This document shows, piece by piece, positions 19,030-25,700 of a stretch of DNA of 29,288 nt (the stretch's first letter is position 1; each line of letters begins with the position of its first letter). Made by a program: the position numbers and the translations under genes. The stretch covers positions 1,763 to 31,050 of the forward strand of contig DAGU01000035.1 in NCBI GenBank assembly GCA_002498285.1, written 5' to 3'. Below the pieces are notes generated by a model. The model was not told the origin of the DNA. It saw nothing but the letters and a program-made list of their open reading frames with translations, and searched no databases. Origin of the DNA: Methanomassiliicoccus sp. UBA386. Its GTDB lineage: Archaea > Thermoplasmatota > Thermoplasmata > Methanomassiliicoccales > Methanomassiliicoccaceae.

Positions 19030-19872
19030 ATGAGCGATGTTGCGCAAGCCAACGTAGTCCCTTCCGACATGAAGCAGACGATGACCGTGATGAAGTACGA
19101 TATTCTGAAGCATCTCCGCAGCAAGCGTCTCCTCGGCATGCTGGCCATCGAGGCGGTGCTGCTCATCCTCATCTCCGCCCTGGTGATCGGGGAGGCGGCG
19201 CAGCCGTTCACCAGCACCATGGGCGGCTACGCCTCGCTGGCATCGACGCTGGTCATCGTTGCGGCCACGCTGTTCGCTGGCGACGCCATCGTATCGGAGT
19301 TCCAGGGCCGTACCGGCTACCTGCTGTTCCCCAACCCCGTGAAGCGCTCCTCCATCTTCCTGGGGAAGTTCCTCTCGGCCGTCTTGGCGATGGTGCTTGT
19401 GGTGGTGATATACTTCGGCGTGGCCATCGGCATCAGCGCCGCGGTGTCTAGCGACCTGGAGCATCTGGAGCTGGCGTTCGCCTCGCTCGGCCTGGCGCTG
19501 CTGTACTCCGTAGCGGCCGTCGGCCTGGGCATGCTAGTCAGCTCGTTCATGAAGGGTAGCACCGGCTCGCTCATCCTGACCTTCTTCCTGCTGTTCCTCA
19601 TCCTGCCGTCGGTCGACGGCGTCTTCTCCCTGGTCGATTACCCGCCGACCCCCTCGCTGACGTTCGCCGCCGGGGCCATCGCGGCGGTGCTCAGCGTGCC
19701 CTATCCGCCGGAGACCGATGTCATGGTCATCCCCCTCGAGGGCCTTGGTGAGTTCGTCACCTACATTCACACGCCGCCTGTCATGACAGCCGTCGTGGTG
19801 ATGATCGCCTGGGCCCTCGTGACGGCGGTGCTGGCGTACTTCCTGTTCCGTCGCAGAGAGATGTCCGCGTGA
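19030..19872 (+). CDS. ABC-2 family membrane permease
   Basis: 280 residues with about six hydrophobic segments (roughly 36-55, 66-85, 113-140, 146-172, 178-200 and 250-273). It begins with a soluble stretch containing MKYDILKHLRSKR, the amphipathic elbow typical of ABC-2 permeases. AGDAIVSEFQGRTGYLLFPNPVKRSSIFLGKF is the conserved cytoplasmic loop. The last helix ends in FRRREMSA. ATG 19030 is preceded by AGGTGAGC. It pairs with the ATPase just upstream. Its stop overlaps the GTG start of the broken cinA-like gene. Confidence 0.93.
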   Translation: MSDVAQANVVPSDMKQTMTVMKYDILKHLRSKRLLGMLAIEAVLLILISALVIGEAAQPFTSTMGGYASLASTLVIVAATLFAGDAIVSEFQGRTGYLLFPNPVKRSSIFLGKFLSAVLAMVLVVVIYFGVAIGISAAVSSDLEHLELAFASLGLALLYSVAAVGLGMLVSSFMKGSTGSLILTFFLLFLILPSVDGVFSLVDYPPTPSLTFAAGAIAAVLSVPYPPETDVMVIPLEGLGEFVTYIHTPPVMTAVVVMIAWALVTAVLAYFLFRRREMSA

Positions 19873-20161
19873 CCGCGGCCTTCGTTCACGTGGGGACGAG
19901 CTGCTGAGCGGGCGCATCGACCCCTATCCCGGGTCGATAATCGAGCGGATGCGCTGTCGAGGCTGCCCCATCGCCTGCGTGACGGCCGTTAGGGACGATG
20001 TTGATGAGATCGTCTCGGCGTTCCGCTTCGCGCTGTCCCTCTCGCCCGACATGGTCGTGGTCACCGGCGGCCTCGGGCCGACGCTGGACGATGTCACCAG
20101 GGAGGCGCTGGCCAAACTGATGGGGACGGAGCTGGAGATCAGCGAGGAAGCGGTCGGCTGA
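19869..20161 (+). pseudogene. 5' remnant of a CinA-like (MocF-domain) gene, frameshifted and truncated
   Basis: GTG 19869 opens a frame reading VTAAFVHVG. One base is missing in the G run at about 19890-19896, and the next frame continues DELLSGR, with GDELLSGR being the hallmark of CinA/molybdopterin-binding-domain proteins. The second frame goes on through DDVDEIVSAF and VVVTGGLGPTLDDVTREALAKLMG, then ends at TGA 20161 after SEEAVG, where composition changes sharply. The family's remaining part (the PGVP-E-M region and C-terminus) is missing. So there are two independent lesions, a frameshift and a truncation. The original role was probably NMN deamidase- or competence-damage-related. It was translationally coupled to the permease. 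Confidence 0.8.
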
Positions 20162-20180
20162 CAGGAGTGTAGGGACTTTG

Positions 20181-20205
20181 TGACAAAAACCTATACTTTT
20201 TGTCA
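20181..20205. terminator. Perfect 9-bp inverted repeat with A5/T5 arms
   Basis: TGACAAAAA and TTTTTGTCA are separated by CCTATAC. The U5 run in the right arm could end transcripts from the ABC/cinA side. Equally it could be an operator or the border of the inserted segment, being the first feature inside it. Confidence 0.4.
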
Positions 20206-20339
20206 TCACCAAGGAGACCAGGATGTCATTCTTCTAAACCCTTCACACCGTCAGTTGACGATATCCGTGAGTACTATAAGCATAAATCTAAAGAACGACA
20301 CCATGTAAGCAATTTAAACACACAAGGTAATGTATCCAC

Positions 20340-21236
20340 GTGTTGGACCCCATTATTGATGATTCAATAAAGGTAGTCGAGAAACAGTTCACAACCGAAC
20401 AGGTTGATAGGTTCCGGAACGGATCTGGGGAAGCCCTTGAGAATCCGACGAGGCACTACAGCCAATCTGCCTCTACTTTCGACCGGGAGCAGATGAAGAA
20501 GGCACTTACCAAGTTATCAATCCCCCTCGACACCAAGTCCATAATTTTTGGCGGCTACACTGGGGAGCTAGCCGTTTGCCTTCGGGAGCTTGGAGTGAGC
20601 GTGATATTTACTGACCCTATGGATGAGTGGGTTGAGAACGCGAAGAAGGCCGGATTTGAGGCATACAAGTTCTCAGCCGAGGAACTGCCAGGGGATCTAC
20701 TATCGCGGGTGCGGTTGGCCGCATCCTTTGAGTGCTACTTCCCCTTCATGACCGACAGCACTGTAATCTACACAACACTCCGGCTACTGGCCCTGGAACA
20801 CGGGGGGCTGTTCTGCGAGTCCAAGAGGACGATTAGTGACATCACCAATGAGGTTCAAGCCAAGCGCCTTAAACAGTTCAAGTCGACCCTTACCCCCTTC
20901 ATCAAGGCGTACGGTATCAAGGTAAACTTCACCGACGTTGGAGACGTGAGGCTCTTCCACTTCTACGCCCCGTCTAACGATCTCCGAGAGACCATAATTC
21001 GGGACTGTGCATGCATCAAAACTCTTTATGACAACTTCCCTAATGAGACTGTCCTTGATAACAATGCCATATCTACACTATCAAAGCTGACAAGGATGAG
21101 CGAAGAAAACTTGACCTCGGCCATTTACCGATACGACAGTGCATTCCAGGCGAGGATAAAGTCCTACGGATCGATTGCTAACTATTTCCCACGGGACATG
21201 TTCCAGCTGTTCTCGAAGAGATACTATAAGGGTTAG
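20340..21236 (+). CDS. Unrecognised 298-residue protein, possible degenerate Rossmann/methyltransferase fold
   Basis: I do not recognise the family. No signal peptide or membrane helix. Residues of about 64-110 look like a Rossmann beta-alpha-beta: SIIFGGYTGELAVCLRELG, then VSVIFTDPMDEWVENAKKAG, with an acidic Asp at the end of strand 2 as in SAM-dependent enzymes. The glycine loop is GGYTGE rather than the usual GxGxG. FECYFPF and a following LLALEHGGLFCESKR could be later strands. The C-terminal 80 residues are helical and basic at the end. GTG 20340 is the probable start, with AAGGT 11 bases upstream and a TATA-like ATAAATC near 20282. Codon use marks it as acquired. It is the only gene of the island. 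Confidence 0.75.
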   Translation: MLDPIIDDSIKVVEKQFTTEQVDRFRNGSGEALENPTRHYSQSASTFDREQMKKALTKLSIPLDTKSIIFGGYTGELAVCLRELGVSVIFTDPMDEWVENAKKAGFEAYKFSAEELPGDLLSRVRLAASFECYFPFMTDSTVIYTTLRLLALEHGGLFCESKRTISDITNEVQAKRLKQFKSTLTPFIKAYGIKVNFTDVGDVRLFHFYAPSNDLRETIIRDCACIKTLYDNFPNETVLDNNAISTLSKLTRMSEENLTSAIYRYDSAFQARIKSYGSIANYFPRDMFQLFSKRYYKG

Positions 21237-21286
21237 CTGGCAGTGTCGACAATTAGATCATGTGTTATTCGATAATAGCGAGGAAA

Positions 21287-21349
21287 GCAATGGCCTTCTT
21301 CGAGGACGAGGTGAAGAAGCTGGGGCCGGACGTCAGTTGCCGATGATGT
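21287..21349 (+). pseudogene. 3'-side remnant of the CinA-like gene
   Basis: Returning to G+C-rich sequence, a frame reads AMAFFEDEVKKLGPDV and then stops at 21349. The block resembles the EM-x-AMFE-x-x-V segment that follows PGVP in the MocF domain of CinA. The intervening 70 residues or so are missing and the sequence then runs into the convergent nmd3 gene. The match is short, so the assignment is tentative. Confidence 0.4.
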
Positions 21350-22361
21350 AGACCTCTCCCTCGTGGAGGAACACCTTGACGGTGTCGCCAGTTCTTTCGA
21401 AGCCCTGCGGCTTGCGGACCTCGATGGTGGCGAACGAGACCGGATGCATCAGCTGCAGTTCCCTATGGCCTTCGCCCAGTACGACCGCTTCCATTACGTC
21501 GTTCCTGGTGCCGACCACCTTGACGTCGCGAAGGTGCTCGTTGCCGACCGTATGATTGTCGCCGTGCTTCAGCTGGCGGAGCTTGGCCGTCTGCGGTCCG
21601 GTGGAGTGTACGAGGTACAGCTTTCCGTCGAGCTCCACGATGTCCCTGACGCGATACGGCGGCAGGCGCACCAGGTACGTGACGCGGTAGATGTCAACGC
21701 CGTCCTTCCGGCCCTGCAAGGAAGCGGATTCCTTGTACTCGGCGCCGTAGGTCGAGACGAGCTCCCTGGCCAGCGTCTTGCCGAGGCCGATGGTGCTGAT
21801 GTACAGATCATAGCCGCCGTGGGCCTGCATGGCCTTGGCCATGAAGGCGTCCCTGCTGTCCCTGGAAGCGCTGCCTATATGCGCCATGGCCCGCCGGAGG
21901 ATCTCCTCCCTCTCCTCGTCGGAGAAACGCTTCCCTGTCGGCCGTACTTGCACGATGCTCTCGTAGTAGTTCCCCTGGATCTTGTTGCACTTGGGGCAGG
22001 CGTTCCTCTTGATGCGGACGATCGTCTCCGTCTCCTCGACGACCTCGAGGTCCTCGTGGGCCACGGTCGCCACGGCGTGAACACGGTACGACTTGCGGTC
22101 GATCTCCCGCGCCTCGATGTCGAGGTCGCGCACCATGGCGTCCTTCCTCACCATCAGGTGGGCCGCCACGTGATCGTACACGGCGTCCAGCTCGTCATCG
22201 TAGTGGACCCATCTCTTGTCCATGAGGTACTCGTCGCAGTGCGCGCACTGCTGCAGGTCCAGGTGGTCGGGCAGCTGGGTGAAGTGATTGCTCTGCAGGT
22301 AGCAGGCCGCGCACAGGCTGTCGTACGTTCTTTCCTCCTTGCCGCACTTCACGCAGAACAT
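21333..22361 (-). CDS. nmd3: Nmd3 homologue, large-subunit ribosome biogenesis protein
   Basis: In eukaryotes Nmd3 is the export adaptor of the 60S subunit. The archaeal protein is the shorter ancestral form, presumably acting in late 50S assembly. 342 residues. Zinc-binding pairs are MFCVKCG and CAACYL (Cys3, 6, 17, 20 from the chosen start), CAHC, and ACPKCNK near 120. The RNA-binding core follows, with GLGKTLARELVSTYGAEYKESASLQGRKDG. ATG 22361 was chosen over 22379, because a TAAATA box at 22392-22398 places the RNA start between them and homologues begin near the first zinc knuckle. It lies 50 bases after DUF424, probably with its own promoter. Confidence 0.92.
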   Translation of the reverse strand: MFCVKCGKEERTYDSLCAACYLQSNHFTQLPDHLDLQQCAHCDEYLMDKRWVHYDDELDAVYDHVAAHLMVRKDAMVRDLDIEAREIDRKSYRVHAVATVAHEDLEVVEETETIVRIKRNACPKCNKIQGNYYESIVQVRPTGKRFSDEEREEILRRAMAHIGSASRDSRDAFMAKAMQAHGGYDLYISTIGLGKTLARELVSTYGAEYKESASLQGRKDGVDIYRVTYLVRLPPYRVRDIVELDGKLYLVHSTGPQTAKLRQLKHGDNHTVGNEHLRDVKVVGTRNDVMEAVVLGEGHRELQLMHPVSFATIEVRKPQGFERTGDTVKVFLHEGEVYIIGN

Positions 22362-22411
22362 GAGCACCGGCGAATGCATAAGTTGTGAACGTATTTAGTC
22401 GAATGCACTGC

Positions 22412-22711
22412 TCACATCTTGGCCATCTGGGCGTGCGGAACGCCCTCGATGGTGAGCAGGCAGCCATCGTCGATGTATCCCGCGCGGATGGCGACGTTCA
22501 CGACCTTCTCGCCCACCAGGTTGGCGATGGTGCACATGGAGAGCCGGTTGAGCAGTATCTCCTCGTCGGCGTCCTCGCCCTGGTAGAAGGAGGGCAGCAC
22601 CTCCAGGCGGAGAGGTCCCTCCCTGAGCTTCCGTCCCAGCAGTTCCTTGTCGGCGGCGGCCAGGATAAGGTCCCCGCCGCTGCGGTGCATCTTCACGGTG
22701 AACATGGTCAT
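22412..22711 (-). CDS. DUF424 family archaeal protein
   Basis: 99 residues, the normal size of this archaeal family of unknown function. Recognisable parts are the N-terminal MFTVKMHRSGGDLILAAAD, LLGRKLREGPLRLEVLPSFYQGE, and the C-terminal VGEKVVNVAIRAGYIDDGCLLTIEGVPHAQ. Its ATG overlaps the mcm stop as ATGA, so it is translationally coupled to mcm. An ATG two codons later (22705) has AGAGGG at better spacing and may be the true start. The conserved place between mcm and nmd3 hints at a role in replication or translation, but nothing in the sequence shows which. Confidence 0.88.
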   Translation of the reverse strand: MTMFTVKMHRSGGDLILAAADKELLGRKLREGPLRLEVLPSFYQGEDADEEILLNRLSMCTIANLVGEKVVNVAIRAGYIDDGCLLTIEGVPHAQMAKM

Positions 22712-25700
22712 CCCTCTGAGGTCAGCTTGTAGAAGCCAGTAGCAGGTGAATATATCTCCCCGTTCTGACTGAGCCTCCGGAGCAGTGTCTTCGCTCTATC
22801 CTCGGTGATGCCGCGGTCGGCGGCCGCCTTGAACAGCATGTCGCTGCCGACCCCGCGGCGGGGGTCGACGCCGTCGCCGCTGCGCAGCAGCGAGCCGATC
22901 AGGTCCTTGAGGATGGTGATCTGCTCCCTCTGGGAGTGCGACGTGCCGGTGGCGATTATGTCGAAGTCCAGGCGGTCGCCTTCGCCGGCGATCTTGCGTA
23001 GATAGTACTCCACGATGCGGATCGCCCTCTCGGCGTCCTCCACCGCGGCGATGTTGGACAGGCGGGCGCGGGCGCTCGCTTCCGACAGCCGGACGAACGC
23101 CTCCAGCTGTCTAGCGGTGATCGGGACGGAGGCGCCCTCGCCCTCGCCCTGCTTCCTGATCTTGAGATAAAAGTCGGAGATGAGCTTCATGGCGTCGTCG
23201 CTCAGGACCGGGTTGAACCTCTTGGCGTACGCCACGTACTTGCGGAAGAACTCGCGGTCGAGGGCTGGCTCCACCATCTTGGTGTCGCTCATGATGCCCT
23301 CGACGTCCACTCCCTCCAGCACCGTGGGGTCCTCGTACTTCTTGATCTGGCCCCGACGGTGGGTCTTGAGGATGTGGGCCGTGATGTTGGCGTCCCGCTC
23401 GGCGGACGGCTTGTCCGTTAATGCGAATATAAGGTCGAACCTGGACAGCAGCGCGGGCGGCATGTTGATCTGGTCGGCGATGTACTGGTTCTGCTCGAAC
23501 CGGCCGTACTTGGGGTTCGCCGCCCCCAGCAGCGAGCACCGGCACTGCAGCGTGGCGGTGATGCCGGCCTTGGCCACCGAGATCGTGTTCCCGCACCATA
23601 CCGGCTTGCCGTTGCGGCGAACGTATATGACGTGATCGGGCACCTCCACGCAGTAGATCTTGCCCTCATAGGGCTTCGTGGCGATGTCCTCCGGACCGAT
23701 CTCGAAGGCCTCCATCTCCCGGGCGTCCTTCATCCGCAGGAGCCTCAGCTTCCTGTCCAGCGGCAGTTCGTCCATTCGGTGCAGACAGAACTCGCTCCAG
23801 CGGCCGTCCTCGCATTGCAACGATACGTACATATTATGGTTCGGCGAGACGGCCAGGTCGACCTGCCTTCCTGCGATGTAGTAGAGATCGCCGTCATGAT
23901 CGGCCTCTACATACTGGGTAGGCTTGACGAACATTAGCTCGCCTTTCTTGGACAGGGACGCGATCAGGTCCGATCCGTCGACGTCCCTGAAGAACTTCCA
24001 CCCGTGGTCGGTGAGGACCTCGGTCTGGTCGTCGTAGCACTGCGATTCCATGGCCTCGTGCATGCTCGACCGGTCCTGGTCGGTCATCTTGTCCATTTCA
24101 TCCACGCAGTTGTGCACGATCCCTCCGGACACCAGGAAGTTCGGCTCCCCGTCGATGGTGAGGTCGTATACCTGCCTGAGGCCGCCCTCCTCGATGTCCA
24201 CCACCGGATTGAGCAGGTAGTTCTTTACCGGCTCCCTGAACGGCTCGTCGGTGATGCTCGACCAGTGCGGCCGCAGCGTCTCCATCAGGGTGGTGGTCAC
24301 CTTCCGCCTCTTCGCCGCCCGGTAGATCCGCGAGTGCAGCCCGAGGTCCACGGTCCGGGAGGTGTTGAACTTGACGGAGCTGAACCAGTCCGCATAGTCA
24401 TCGTCCAGCAGGGTGTCGCACGCGCTTATGTGCTTCGCCGCCACGACCGGGTAAAGCTTGTCCCTGTTCTTTCCCACCACATGCGGGCCGACCAGATCGA
24501 CCAGGCGGTTGTAGCTGTCCAGCGAGGTTATCTGGACCTTCCGTTTGCGCTTGACGGCCATGATGCCGAAGCGGTGGAACAGGGCGAGCAGTAGTTTCTG
24601 CTTGCGCTCCGTCCATCCCGGTCCGTACTTCCTTCTGCCCACGCCTATGTCGACGACATGCTTCACCCCATGAGCTCCCTGCTTGTGGGCGACGCAGCAA
24701 TCGGTGCTCACCACCCCGGCCAGGAAACCGATGCAGTAGTCCACATCGTCCAGCGGGACATGGTCCTGGTGGAACAGGGCCTGGACCTCTTCCTTGAGGT
24801 CGCGCGAGGAGAACTGGTAAGATACGTTAGGGCCGAAGCTGACCACCTGTCCGCGAATGATCTGGGTGGTCTCCCGCCGGTGCGCCTCCCCCACCTCGAT
24901 GCCGTAGTATCGCTCCAACAGGCCGGTCACATGGGCGGCGCGGTCCCCGTTCTTCAGCCCCGAAGAGAAGTCCAGGGCGTTCTTCGACGAAGACTCGTCA
25001 TAATATACGTCGCACAGGGCGAGCCCATGGAGGAAGCCCTTCTCGAAGCGCTCCCGGTCCATGAGCTTCGGAGTGGAGTAGTCAGCAGGGATCCGGACCC
25101 GATCCTGCTTCGTCAGCTGACCGGCCTCCGTCCATCCTGCGCTTGTCAGTATATGATGGTCCGGCGTGCACTCTATGACCTCGCCGGAGTACAGGCGTAT
25201 CTGCATCGTTCGCTTCTCGCCCTTCCGAATGACCTTTCTTACGATGCCGTAGCTCGGACCGTCCGAGTAGTTCAGGACGGTGTCGCCGACCCTGACGTCC
25301 TTTATCGGCACCAGTCCACGAGTGGTCACCACGGGCTGGTTCTCCTCGATGCACGCCTGGCCTTTATCGGCCAGGACCAATGCGCCGGCCTCCAGCGTCC
25401 ACCTGCCCTCGCCGAAATCGTCCTTGACCGCCGCGGCGGTGTTGTGCACCACGAAGCCGTTGGCCACGAAGGAGTGGGAGCCGTCCACCGTAAGATCGTA
25501 CACGAACGGGGGAAGGTTCGCCTCCAGAGTGCGCGAGGACGACACTCGGCTCCATCGGAAGCCGCCGGCCCCATCGGAAACAAGAATGGACTGGCCGACG
25601 CGGACGTCTGACGCCTTGGACCACCCCTCCGTTGAGGCATCTGGCCTGCACCACACCTTGGTCTCTGGGGTGAGGGTCAGACGTTTTCCCGAGATCTCCA

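Larger units (their letters stand above)
20162..21286 (+). other. AT-richer insert replacing the middle of cinA
   Basis: About 1.1 kb whose base composition and codon use (many A/T-ending codons) differ plainly from the G+C-rich flanks. It contains one gene, a 9-bp inverted repeat and AT-rich promoter-like DNA. CinA-like fragments lie on both sides. AGCGAGGAA occurs at both edges (20141-20149 and 21277-21285), a possible recombination scar. No transposase or integrase is present. Confidence 0.65.

Noticed and set aside
20141..21285. Simple transposon insertion with a 9-bp target duplication (AGCGAGGAA)
   Set aside because: No transposase, no terminal inverted repeats at the edges, and the flanking cinA pieces are not contiguous; the direct repeat may be chance, so it is kept only as a possible scar.
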